Shown: in pieces, positions 25,835 through 33,876 of the stretch
Layout: each line of letters starts with the position of its first letter
How positions within the stretch are numbered: position 1 is the stretch's first letter
Origin: CAZNLL01 sp964573885
Lineage (GTDB): Bacteria > Desulfobacterota > DSM-4660 > Desulfatiglandales > Desulfatiglandaceae
DNA: 38,382 nt
Assembly (NCBI GenBank): GCA_964573885.1
Contig: CAZNLL010000021.1
Coordinates: 1 to 38,382, forward strand
Reading direction: 5' to 3'
Position numbers and translations under genes: made by a program
Notes under the pieces: generated by a model
The model's input: the letters and a program-made list of their open reading frames with translations, nothing else
What the model was told of the DNA's origin: nothing
The model's database searches: none

Positions 25835-25910
25835 TTACAACCGGTGTAAACACCTAAAGTGTTACTTTCCATAAAATTCGTGGTCACTTTGCAATTGTTC
25901 TCTCTTGCCT

Positions 25911-26639
25911 TTATTCATGGAGATCCCAGGCTTTTTCCCGGCCCTCTTCAAAAGGCCTCCGTCCCATATAGGGCAGCAACATCTCCGCCTGTTCAAACCC
26001 TTCCTGATCATCTATATCAAGGGAGGCCTTCCAATCCATGAGATAGGCAAAGCTCCTCTCCGTGTAATAGCCCTCCATGTTTTCGCCATGAAACGTCTTG
26101 ATATGAAGCCACACCAAGGACCCATTTGGATGATACATGGGCTTGACCGTGTCCGTCCGCACAATGCCCTTCCATGTCTTCACGATACGCCCATGGTCCA
26201 AGGCCAGGGCGAACTGGGGAGGGAAATCATATCTTCTTACCCCCACCACAGAGACCGGTTTCTCCTTTTTGACGATTTCATAGGACCCGCGGATGTGCTT
26301 CTCATCCCTAAAGGGGCAGGTGGGCAGGAGTAGACAGAGGTAATCATATTTTTCCACGAGCCCGTATTTTTCAATCACATAATGAAGTACCCGGGCGCAC
26401 TGGACCCTGTCCGCGGCGAGTTCTGCGGGCCTCATGTCCAGGGTAATGCCTTTTTCATAACCATACCGGCGGTGGATTCTGGGATCATCCGTGGTGAGGA
26501 TAATCTGCCCAAAAAGGCCTGCCTTCAGGGCCGAATCAATCGTATAGGCGATCAAGGGCTTTCCTCCCAGGGGCTTCATGTTCTTCCCCGGGAGACGTTT
26601 TGAACATTCTCTCGCCGGAATGACCGCAACCGTCATCAT
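25911..26639 (-). CDS. CMP-nonulosonate cytidylyltransferase (copy 2)
   Basis: 242 residues, PseF/NeuA-like. It has the CTP-binding loop AVIPARECSKRLPGKN (residues 5-20), where a Cys and Glu replace the usual small residues before SKR, then IILTTDDPRIHRR, LLPTCPFRDEKHI, VRRYDFPPQFALAL, PMYHPNGSLVWL and MDWKASLDIDDQEGFEQAE. It overlaps the isomerase gene upstream by 4 bases, so translation is probably coupled. The closest functional partner is the canonical neuB downstream, separated by hairpin element copy 2. The two cytidylyltransferases are clearly diverged, which suggests two CMP-sugars. Confidence 0.87.
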   Translation of the reverse strand: MMTVAVIPARECSKRLPGKNMKPLGGKPLIAYTIDSALKAGLFGQIILTTDDPRIHRRYGYEKGITLDMRPAELAADRVQCARVLHYVIEKYGLVEKYDYLCLLLPTCPFRDEKHIRGSYEIVKKEKPVSVVGVRRYDFPPQFALALDHGRIVKTWKGIVRTDTVKPMYHPNGSLVWLHIKTFHGENMEGYYTERSFAYLMDWKASLDIDDQEGFEQAEMLLPYMGRRPFEEGREKAWDLHE

Positions 26640-27427
26640 ATGCCGTTCCTTAAGAATTCAATTTCACTGCGAAGCATGTCTTCGCCCTTATCCCCGGAGG
26701 GAATCACGCCTTCTATGGTAAAGGGGAGACCCTTCACCCTGTTGATACCGGGGAGAAAGTCGGCCGGGCGCTTCCATGCGATGCTGACCAGGGAGTGGGG
26801 CGTATTTATCTCATCATCCAGGTCAAGTCCTTTGTACAGGTTGCCCGGGGCTGAGAAATGGACCTGTGCCAACCGGTCGGAAAAACGTGTCACATAATCA
26901 TCAAAGGGGGGCTCCCCGAGGGGGACCATTTCCCCGATATGGGCGGTGTCCGCCACGAGTTGAAAGGGGCTGTGTTCCGCCAGGATCCTTTCAATATCCC
27001 TGTAGCGGTTGTCCCGAAAGGATGAAGACCCCAGCGTTTCTATGCCGATAAGCACGCCCTTTTCTGCGGAGAGACGCTCCAGAAAATCCATATCACATAC
27101 ATGATCGGGATGAACCACGGCCCGTTGCATCAGGCCGGCCGAAAAAAAGGGGGCCATCACGTCAAAGCACCTCCGGGTCCAGTCGTTGTCCCCCAGCTCC
27201 AGGCCTGCCTTACCAAAAAGATGAAAGGCATTACATTTGTAGCCCGAGAAAAAATCCCGGAACCGCTCCTTGTTCTCCTTATAATCCCTTTCGACGAAAT
27301 CAGGGGTCACCAGGAATTCAAACCCGTCTACGAGGCCTGCGCATTTCCTCTCCACCAGATCAAGTTTTTCCCTGAAGGGCAGGCCATCGAGCCCGGACAG
27401 CCCCTGAACGGCCAAGATGATGTTCAT
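26636..27427 (-). CDS. TIM-barrel sugar isomerase/epimerase-like protein
   Basis: 263 residues of the xylose isomerase-like/AP endonuclease 2 superfamily, which includes sugar-phosphate isomerases and epimerases. Barrel signatures are visible: metal-ligand-type VLIGIETLGSSSFRDNRY (Glu near 126), LVADTAHIGEM with Asp and His, LAQVHFSAPGNLYKGLDL, and a late TIEGVIPSG with Glu. The reaction is unknown. Within a nonulosonate operon that has no visible NeuC-like 2-epimerase, it could epimerise or isomerise an intermediate; this is inference. GGAG precedes the ATG, and the stop overlaps the next gene by 4 bases. Confidence 0.8.
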   Translation of the reverse strand: MNIILAVQGLSGLDGLPFREKLDLVERKCAGLVDGFEFLVTPDFVERDYKENKERFRDFFSGYKCNAFHLFGKAGLELGDNDWTRRCFDVMAPFFSAGLMQRAVVHPDHVCDMDFLERLSAEKGVLIGIETLGSSSFRDNRYRDIERILAEHSPFQLVADTAHIGEMVPLGEPPFDDYVTRFSDRLAQVHFSAPGNLYKGLDLDDEINTPHSLVSIAWKRPADFLPGINRVKGLPFTIEGVIPSGDKGEDMLRSEIEFLRNGI

Positions 27428-27443
27428 GCCTACTCCATGCCTC

Positions 27444-28415
27444 CTAGGCCTTTTTCAAGATGTATTGAAGCCGGATCTGGGGTCCCTTTTCATCAGGCCT
27501 TTCCAGGGCCTCCCCCAGTAAAGGCAGAAAGAGATCGGTGAAGAGCTCGACCATTTCATGCTTGACCTCCATGACCTTGTGCTCCGTCATGGATCCGGCC
27601 ATCTTTCTCAAGACCGGAAACATAGGCCGGAGTCCCACGTTGTAAACCTGATAAAGCATGTTTGGAAAAATGTTATTCACTTCCACCAGGGTCGCCCCGA
27701 TCTTCTTGAAAATGGCCTCCCATCCGTGCCTTGATTTAAGCCCCGGGTTGTTATCCACCCTGCCCCGGTCCAGGATCCTCGCCCATTCAGGACCGAACTG
27801 GGGGAAACGCTTTAAAAAGCTCTGCTTGGGTTTCTCATCGGTAACCACCTCCAAGACCACATACCCCCGCGGTTTGGTAAGCCGCCACATGTCCCTGATT
27901 GAGGCCTCGGGATCCCGGCCCCAGTAGACGCTGTTGCAGTAGCAAAGGTCCACGGATTCCTCTTTAAGGGGAATAGGGACGTTGAGGTCCGCCACTTTCA
28001 CAGTATCATACAGGCCGAGGCAGGCGGCCTTTTTGAGCAGGCTTTCTTTGTGATCCATGCCGTAGCTGATGGTATAACGGGGCAGCGCTTTGATGCTCGG
28101 GGCCTCGCAAGACCCGTCAAAGTGATCAAAGACGTCTACATTTTCTCTGGTGACTTCTTTATAGGTCACATTGTCCAGGGTCCCCATCTGATAGACATCA
28201 AAACCAAAATCAAAGCGCCCCCCGGCACGGAAAAAAGTGGAGGTCCCGTCACCGCAGGCCATGTCCAGTGACACCTCCCCACATAACTCGCCCGGATCTC
28301 GCCCGAAATAATGAAATGCCGAGAGAGCGAGCCCCACCTCCGGCCGCAGCCAGTGCATGGCGATGCCCGCCCTCAAGGTCTCCCGCAATCCGTTTTGCGA
28401 TCCCTCAATACCCAT
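27444..28415 (-). CDS. SAM-dependent methyltransferase (class I)
   Basis: 323 residues from the start chosen here. The SAM-binding motif is SLDMACGDGTSTFF (about 50-63), followed by ADLNVPIPLKEESVDLCYCN and WGRDPEASIRDMWRLTKPRGYVVLEVV, typical of Methyltransf_11 proteins. The start at 28415 follows GGAGG and AAGGA sites; a longer frame to 28526 has no SD. The substrate is probably a sugar or glycan of this pathway, as O- or N-methylated nonulosonic acids are known on flagellins. The 124-base gap upstream (28416-28539) contains a sigma-54-like half-site with wrong spacing and no other signal. Confidence 0.82.
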   Translation of the reverse strand: MGIEGSQNGLRETLRAGIAMHWLRPEVGLALSAFHYFGRDPGELCGEVSLDMACGDGTSTFFRAGGRFDFGFDVYQMGTLDNVTYKEVTRENVDVFDHFDGSCEAPSIKALPRYTISYGMDHKESLLKKAACLGLYDTVKVADLNVPIPLKEESVDLCYCNSVYWGRDPEASIRDMWRLTKPRGYVVLEVVTDEKPKQSFLKRFPQFGPEWARILDRGRVDNNPGLKSRHGWEAIFKKIGATLVEVNNIFPNMLYQVYNVGLRPMFPVLRKMAGSMTEHKVMEVKHEMVELFTDLFLPLLGEALERPDEKGPQIRLQYILKKA

Positions 28416-28539
28416 TCTATCCTTGCCTCCTTCTCCGCTCGATGGGATGAATTCTTTCTTCACAAGTGATCCCGCAGATTTATGTGCCTCTGGAACATTG
28501 ACGCCGAGTTTGTGAAAAAGGGCCATTTATGGATGGAAA

Positions 28540-29613
28540 CTAGCTGAACTCATACTTGGTCGCCTCCACCAGCCGGTCCTGTATCCCCACAACCGTTTTC
28601 TGCCTCTTCAACCCCGCCTGACATCGCCTGCATATGAGGTAGTCGAACCGGGCGTGGTCCCGGTGCCTCTGCCTGATTTTTCTGAAGGCCTCGCTGTTCC
28701 AGGCCTCATGCACACCCATATCACGGACATTTCCGATGACCATGTCTTCGTAGACATCACTCAAACAAAAGCCCATGTTCCCTGATGAAGAGATATACAT
28801 CCGCTGCCACAACCTGGGACAGACATAGTCCTTCTTGAAATTCTCCAGGCTGAATTCCTTGTAATAGTGTTTGTCCTTGACCGGGTTGAAGGCGACTTCA
28901 TCCGCTATTTCGCTCATAAATTGAAAGTAGCCGTCCGGATCGCTTTCAATGGCATCCCATACGGTCTGCACCTTAAGCACCGGTTTGGCTATACCCAGTT
29001 CTTTTTTTCGTCTCTGGAGTTGTTTCAGCTTGGCCACCGTGTCTTCAAATTTTAGGGGTTTTCTGTAGTACTCATACACCCCGTAAAGCCCGTCAAAGGA
29101 AACGGTGATCCAGTCCAGCCCGTTGATGATCAAAGCATCGATGAGATCCCGGTCCAACTTCCCCCCGTTGGTCAGAAAAGAGACCTCTTTGATCCCCGCC
29201 TTCTTTGCGTACCTGAGCATGTCGATCACCCTGGGATGCAGCAGCGGTTCCCCGCGCCAACTGAATCGGATGGAATAGATGGGATAGCGCCGGCACTCGT
29301 TGATAATCCTCTTGTACAGATCATAATCAAGGAGTCCCTTTTTCACCCGCTTTTTGTAGTAATCCGTGGTGGTATAGCACATGGGGCAGTTGAGCTGGCA
29401 CAGGCTTGAGATCTCAATATCCAGGTGGGTGGGGAACCGGCTCACCCAGTTCAGTTTTGAGGCGTAATACCATATAAGCCGGTTTTTCAGGTAGGGTAGC
29501 ACGTGTCCCCGTGCCCTTTTTGAGGCAAAGCCCAACTCCCCCGTCACCGTACTGAGGCTGTATTGTTCTGTAATAACCCCCTTCTTTAGAAATGTTCTCA
29601 ATGTAGATAACAT
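28540..29613 (-). CDS. Radical SAM/SPASM domain protein
   Basis: 357 residues. The radical SAM cluster ligands are CQLNCPMC (Cys 72, 76, 79), after a long N-terminal basic region with FPTHLDIEISSL just before. The core continues with IRFSWRGEPLLHP and VSFLTNGGKLDRD. A SPASM-type auxiliary cluster domain is indicated by Cys residues in DYVCPRLW, NMGFCLSD and ICRRCQ. Family members modify peptides, tungsten/molybdenum cofactor precursors or sugars (for example dehydrogenation or deamination of nucleotide sugars). The position among nonulosonate genes suggests a sugar substrate. The start at 29613 has AAAGGAG about 6 bases upstream; the frame extends to 29637. Confidence 0.87.
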   Translation of the reverse strand: MLSTLRTFLKKGVITEQYSLSTVTGELGFASKRARGHVLPYLKNRLIWYYASKLNWVSRFPTHLDIEISSLCQLNCPMCYTTTDYYKKRVKKGLLDYDLYKRIINECRRYPIYSIRFSWRGEPLLHPRVIDMLRYAKKAGIKEVSFLTNGGKLDRDLIDALIINGLDWITVSFDGLYGVYEYYRKPLKFEDTVAKLKQLQRRKKELGIAKPVLKVQTVWDAIESDPDGYFQFMSEIADEVAFNPVKDKHYYKEFSLENFKKDYVCPRLWQRMYISSSGNMGFCLSDVYEDMVIGNVRDMGVHEAWNSEAFRKIRQRHRDHARFDYLICRRCQAGLKRQKTVVGIQDRLVEATKYEFS

Positions 29614-29674
29614 GTCTCTCCTTTCTTGACGCCCCACAACCCCGGAGATCTACCGTCTGAACGCCTCCTTTTGG

Positions 29675-30634
29675 CTAATACAAATCAGAATCCCCCATGG
29701 TGATATACCAGTTTCTGAAGTCTGAAACGCGAAAGAGGCCTTCATCCTCGGGATCCCGGCTTTTATAATAATAGGAAAAAAAGGTGATGGGCTTGTCATT
29801 GACAAAGCCCCTCTTTTCCAGGGACGGTGAGAAAGGGTGATGGGTGTTCATCCAAAGGTTGATCCCTTTCACCCTTTTCGCCTCCAATCCCTTCAAGATA
29901 ATGGTGTCGATCAGGGCCTCAAAGCCCTCCACATCCTCTGAAGCACAGTCCACGAGGTCGATCCACTCATCCGGAGGATCATTGAAGCGCTTCACCACCC
30001 CGTAGGCCTTCTCTTTCTTACTGCATGCATCCTCCACCACGTAAGACCCATAGCGAAACCGGGGGTTTTTTTCATAACGCCACACAAAATAGGCCCTGTC
30101 CCGGACAAAGCGCACCGCATGGCCATTCTCATTCGCGACGGCAGGACCCGAAAGGTCAAAAGCCTTTATGGAACTCTCCCTGGCAAGGGCTGCGGGTTTG
30201 ACCTTATAGGATATGCCTTCAAAATAAAGCCTTTTTGTAGGGACCTCATAGATATCCCGCCACCCCAGCCTGATCTTTCTCCCGTAATGGGAACGGTGGT
30301 TGGGAAAACCCCAGATGAATTTGATGCCCTTTTCCATGGCCTCCTTATAAAGGCGCCGGGCCATGGCCGTGTATATCCCCCTGTTTTGATATTCGGGATG
30401 GACCACACTTCCCAGGGACTGACCCGCCCACACTTGGCTCCCACCCAGGATCAGCCTCCTCGGCGCCAGCGCTGCGTGGCCGATAAGCTTATCCTGGTCG
30501 TAGGCGGCTATGTTGAAATTCATATCAAAGGGGGTATCAAAGAACCGCCACGCCACATATTCAGGGCTGAAACATTTCTCCGGATAAATGGTATTGAAGA
30601 GGTCGGAGATCTCTGCGCTCCTCTCACCGGCCAT
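29675..30634 (-). CDS. GNAT-like acyltransferase
   Basis: 319 residues. The acetyl-CoA binding signature is LGSVVHPEYQNRGIYTAMA (about 80-98), with N-terminal LIGHAALAPRRLILGG and the following IWGFPNHRS. The protein is nearly twice the size of a simple GNAT and its second half (about 180-319) may be a second, degenerate acyltransferase-like domain, as in FemAB-like or double GNAT proteins. The likely role is N- or O-acylation of the sugar. The start at 30634 has GGGAG upstream and follows the asnB stop by 26 bases; the frame extends into asnB without a good SD. Confidence 0.8.
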   Translation of the reverse strand: MAGERSAEISDLFNTIYPEKCFSPEYVAWRFFDTPFDMNFNIAAYDQDKLIGHAALAPRRLILGGSQVWAGQSLGSVVHPEYQNRGIYTAMARRLYKEAMEKGIKFIWGFPNHRSHYGRKIRLGWRDIYEVPTKRLYFEGISYKVKPAALARESSIKAFDLSGPAVANENGHAVRFVRDRAYFVWRYEKNPRFRYGSYVVEDACSKKEKAYGVVKRFNDPPDEWIDLVDCASEDVEGFEALIDTIILKGLEAKRVKGINLWMNTHHPFSPSLEKRGFVNDKPITFFSYYYKSRDPEDEGLFRVSDFRNWYITMGDSDLY

Positions 30635-30660
30635 ATCTTTTCTCCCAATGCACGCCAACC

Positions 30661-32436
30661 TCACCCCACGGGGACCTCTCCTTCCATGAACAGGATGCAC
30701 CACAGCTTCAGATTGATCACAGACCACACCACATCCGAGCATTCAAAAGAGTCTTCTCCGTTGAAGAACCGTTCCCCCACCTCCCGCACGTAGCCTTGGT
30801 CCACATAGACGTCAAGGGGAGAGGCCTTTTTAAACAAGAGTTGCCTGAAATAGTCTTGGTTGCGAATCCACTCCCTGAAGGGTGTGCGAAAACCCACCTT
30901 TTTTCGATGCGTGAAATCATGGGGAAAATAGTTCATGGCGACATCTTTCAAAATGGCCTTGGTGGATTGGTTCCTGATCTTGAACGCATCGGGCAGGCTG
31001 AAGGCAAACTCCACAAGGCGATAGTCCATAAAGGGCAGTCTGGACTCTACGGAGGCCGCCATGGTCATCTTATCCAGGCGCATCAAGAGGGACGGGAGAT
31101 AGGTCTTTATGTCGTAGTACTGAAGTCTCTGAAGAAATGACAAGGGACCTGCCTTTTCTATGAGTTCTCGCCGCAATTCCAGGGAAGCCAGACACCTTTG
31201 ATCGACCAGGAGCCGTTCCAGCACTTCCGGCGCCATGAGGGCCGAAGATCTCAAGACGGTTTGAACCGGATCAGCACCTTGGTTCACCGCATCCCGGCAC
31301 ACCCTATGCCGGCTGTAACCCGCAAAGATCTCATCGCTGGCCTCCCCGGTAAGCAGGACGGTCACGTGCTTTTTGACCTCCCTGCTGATCAGGTAGAGGA
31401 GGGGGGTATGGGGGTGATTTATGGGATCTTCAAGATGCCAAACACATTTACGGTAGGCCTCGACCACATCCCTGTCGCTGAAAACATAGTTCCTGTGCCG
31501 GGTCCCGAACTTTTTGGACACAAATTCAGAATAGGGCCGCTCGTCATAGGCCGGCTGATCAAAGCCTACGGAAAAGGTCATGGGCGTATCCCTGTTCATT
31601 TCCCGGTCCAAGGCCACGAGCAGACTGCTGTCCACCCCCCCACTGAGCATGATTCCGTGGGGGACATCACAAACCTTGCGCAACCTGAGACTGTCCTTAA
31701 GGAGACAGAGGAGTTCCTCTCCGGCCGCGTCGTAAGAAGAAGAACAGTCTTGTGGTTGTAGTTCCCAGTACGGGCGCTTTTTCATGCGCGTGGGGTCGGC
31801 CATGTCCACAGTCATGACATTACCCCCCTCCAGTGATCCGACCCCCTCCACAAGGGTACGCCCTGGATTGAGGCAACGATAGGTCAGCACTTCGCCCAAG
31901 ACCTCTGGATCCAGACGGGGGGAAAACTCCTGCAGATCAAGAAAGACCTTCATCTCCGAGGCAAAAAAGATTTGTCCCTTGAACTTCAAGTAATAAAGAG
32001 GCTTGATTCCGAATCGGTCCACGGCAGCGATCACCTTACCGCGATGATAATCTGCAAGAACCACCGCAAACATGCCGTTGAAACGCTGAAAGCAGCCCTC
32101 ACCCCATTCCATATACGCGTAAAGGGCGACCTCTGTGTCCGAATCCGAGCGAAACACATACCCCTTTGCGACCAAGGCTTCCTTTAACTCAAGAAAATTG
32201 AACACCTCTCCGTTATAGGAAAGCACAACTTGTCCGTCGGGACTCTCCATGGGCTGGGCGGCCCTCTCCGTCATATCAAGAACCTTGAGACGGGTATGAC
32301 CGAAGAGGACATTACCGCGCCGGAAACTGCCCTTTCCGTCAGGCCCCCTGTGGGCGAGACTCGAAAAAGCCCTTGACATATAGAACCCGAATGCGTCTTT
32401 GCGATCCGGGGAAATGACACCCCATATCCCGCACAT
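30661..32436 (-). CDS. Glutamine-dependent asparagine synthase-like amidotransferase
   Basis: 591 residues with both AsnB domains. The N-terminal Ntn glutaminase starts with the catalytic Cys2 (MCGIWGVISP), RGPDGKGS and LSYNGEVFN; the C-terminal synthetase has the PP-loop SGGVDSSLLVAL near 263-274 and LLTGEASDEIFAGY. In polysaccharide and flagellar islands, AsnB-like enzymes often amidate sugar carboxyl or acetamido groups rather than aspartate, so formation of an amide or amidine on the nonulosonic acid is a reasonable inference. Plain asparagine synthesis cannot be excluded because all catalytic motifs are intact. It lies in the middle of the operon between two acyltransferases. Confidence 0.9.
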   Translation of the reverse strand: MCGIWGVISPDRKDAFGFYMSRAFSSLAHRGPDGKGSFRRGNVLFGHTRLKVLDMTERAAQPMESPDGQVVLSYNGEVFNFLELKEALVAKGYVFRSDSDTEVALYAYMEWGEGCFQRFNGMFAVVLADYHRGKVIAAVDRFGIKPLYYLKFKGQIFFASEMKVFLDLQEFSPRLDPEVLGEVLTYRCLNPGRTLVEGVGSLEGGNVMTVDMADPTRMKKRPYWELQPQDCSSSYDAAGEELLCLLKDSLRLRKVCDVPHGIMLSGGVDSSLLVALDREMNRDTPMTFSVGFDQPAYDERPYSEFVSKKFGTRHRNYVFSDRDVVEAYRKCVWHLEDPINHPHTPLLYLISREVKKHVTVLLTGEASDEIFAGYSRHRVCRDAVNQGADPVQTVLRSSALMAPEVLERLLVDQRCLASLELRRELIEKAGPLSFLQRLQYYDIKTYLPSLLMRLDKMTMAASVESRLPFMDYRLVEFAFSLPDAFKIRNQSTKAILKDVAMNYFPHDFTHRKKVGFRTPFREWIRNQDYFRQLLFKKASPLDVYVDQGYVREVGERFFNGEDSFECSDVVWSVINLKLWCILFMEGEVPVG

Positions 32437-32467
32437 GGTCTTTACCTGTACTTCCTTTTGTTTTCAT

Positions 32468-32484
32468 CCGCCGCGCCACGGCGG
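32468..32484. other. Intercistronic GC-rich hairpin
   Basis: A 6-bp stem (CCGCCG with CGGCGG) and 5-base loop lies in the 51-base gap between the WecD-like gene and the asnB-like gene. No T run follows, so it is more likely to modulate mRNA stability than to terminate. It may be coincidental in GC-rich sequence. Confidence 0.3.
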
Positions 32485-32487
32485 CCC

Positions 32488-33240
32488 TTATTGCATCTTA
32501 TGAAGGAGATAACGCATATGGCTGAGACCAAAGCCCGCCTTTTGGTAGAGCCTTTGGGCGGTCCGATTCATGCTGGAGGTTTCCACATAAATATCGTATC
32601 CTGCGCCATACTTTTCTGTGACGGCCTTCATAAGGTCGCTTCCTACCCCGCAGCCCTGGCATTCAGGAAGGACGCCCACAATAAACAACCTTATCTTCTG
32701 CGCTTCTTCAAAATGGAGCGTCACAAGACCGGCGGGCTCAACGTCCCGAAAGGCCACAGCAAGGGCGTCCGCCCTCTCCAGGCATTGGGATCTAATGGAA
32801 TGCGTCCAGAGGGAATGGGCCCTCTCGGCCGGTATACGTTCATCCATAAAAAAACGGCTCCATGTCATCTCCCCGGCCAGTGGAAGAAAGATATCGGGTT
32901 CGAAGGTATCCAGAAAGGCTATTTCATGGGCCTTTTCTCTCTCCTCGCTCTTTTGAAATCGAAAGATAAGTTCCGTATCAATAAATGCAGCCCCTTCCTT
33001 GATCAGTCCGTTAAGTACACCCCGAAAAGCCGGGGGAAGCTTAATGGTGGCAAACTCGATGTCCCGGTTTTCCTCCATCAGGCCGGTAACACACGCCAAA
33101 ACCCGGCCCTGGTCCATCTTGTCGTTGCAGAGGCTGCAATCAATAAGGCCGCAGGTGACGCCGAGCCGTTCTGTATCCCACAAGAGGCGCTTGAATACAA
33201 TGGCCTCCGGATCATCCACCTTTCCCCTTTGGGCTTTCAC
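32488..33240 (-). CDS. WecD-like GNAT N-acyltransferase
   Basis: 250 residues. The N-terminal FKRLLWDTERLGVTCGLID resembles the LEWDSxxFG start of WecD/RffC, which acetylates the 4-amino group of dTDP-4-amino-4,6-dideoxygalactose. The C-terminal GNAT domain has VGVLPECQGCGVGSDLM and YVETSSMNRTAQRLYQKAGF. An aminotransferase of the DegT family is encoded two genes upstream, so N-acylation of the new 4-amino group is the natural role. The start is GTG at 33240 with GAGGGG upstream. Another GNAT-like protein is encoded at 29675-30634. Confidence 0.85.
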   Translation of the reverse strand: MKAQRGKVDDPEAIVFKRLLWDTERLGVTCGLIDCSLCNDKMDQGRVLACVTGLMEENRDIEFATIKLPPAFRGVLNGLIKEGAAFIDTELIFRFQKSEEREKAHEIAFLDTFEPDIFLPLAGEMTWSRFFMDERIPAERAHSLWTHSIRSQCLERADALAVAFRDVEPAGLVTLHFEEAQKIRLFIVGVLPECQGCGVGSDLMKAVTEKYGAGYDIYVETSSMNRTAQRLYQKAGFGLSHMRYLLHKMQ

Positions 33241-33249
33241 GGTTTCCCC

Positions 33250-33876
33250 TCACACAAGGTAACGGACCACTTCAAAGCATTCCGCATGGACCGCGCCGAT
33301 TTTTTGTCCGTCGTTTTCGTGCTGTCTCTTGAAAAAGTCGAGCCACTTGTACCGGACCCGCTCCAGTTCGGATGCGTGGGCCTTAATGACTTCCATCTTT
33401 TGGCCCATCACATGGGTGATGTCCGAGTAGAAGTTGGCCCGGAATCGCTGGTCTGTATCGTAAAAATTGCTCCTGTACATCAAAAACCTGGGAGCGTGCC
33501 GTCCCGCCATGAGGGTGCTCTTTGCGGCGTATTGGTGATCCCGGTGAAGGTCGTGGGTCCAGTGACTGTAGATGGTGTCGATATGCAATGATTCAATATA
33601 GTGGGTAACGGCCCTGGTGAGGCCTTCATCAAAAGGCACCATGAAAGTCTTATAATTGAGGCAAATGAGATCGGCCCCAATGATTTCAGCCGCTCTTTTT
33701 CCTTCCTTGTGGGCCACATCAGCCGTTCTGATCACCCGCCCGTCCGGGCTTTCATAGGCTGAATCCGTGACCACCAGCATGAATACCCTGTCCCCCTTCA
33801 GAACATGTTTAATGAGGGTGCCGCTGCATCCCAGTTCCAGATCATCATAATGGGCGCCCACCCCTAAGACATTCAT
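33250..33876 (-). CDS. PIG-L/LmbE-family deacetylase
   Basis: 208 residues. The zinc-binding signatures are GAHYDDLELG (His 9, Asp 11, Asp 12) and HWTHDLHRDH near 105-114. PIG-L enzymes remove N-acetyl groups from GlcNAc-type substrates such as GlcNAc-PI, N,N'-diacetylchitobiose or bacillithiol precursors. Here it probably deacetylates a pathway sugar so that a different acyl group can be added by one of the two GNAT-like enzymes; this is inference. The start overlaps the stop of the aminotransferase gene by 4 bases (ATGA). Confidence 0.88.
   Translation of the reverse strand: MNVLGVGAHYDDLELGCSGTLIKHVLKGDRVFMLVVTDSAYESPDGRVIRTADVAHKEGKRAAEIIGADLICLNYKTFMVPFDEGLTRAVTHYIESLHIDTIYSHWTHDLHRDHQYAAKSTLMAGRHAPRFLMYRSNFYDTDQRFRANFYSDITHVMGQKMEVIKAHASELERVRYKWLDFFKRQHENDGQKIGAVHAECFEVVRYLV

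Noticed and set aside
24301..25870. Hairpin elements considered as CRISPR or as Rho-independent terminators
   Set aside because: Only two long copies exist with a gene between them and no spacers; the stems are far longer than a terminator and no T run follows on the transcribed strand.
28460..28490. Sigma-54-like half-sites (AGGCAC and TGC) upstream of the methyltransferase gene
   Set aside because: The GG-to-GC spacing is 11 instead of the strictly required 10, so a functional promoter is unlikely.
32458..33591. Long plus-strand open frame (377 codons) opposite the WecD-like and PIG-L genes
   Set aside because: It lies antisense to two genes with clear catalytic motifs, has no recognisable domain and its composition is that of a reverse-frame shadow in GC-rich sequence.
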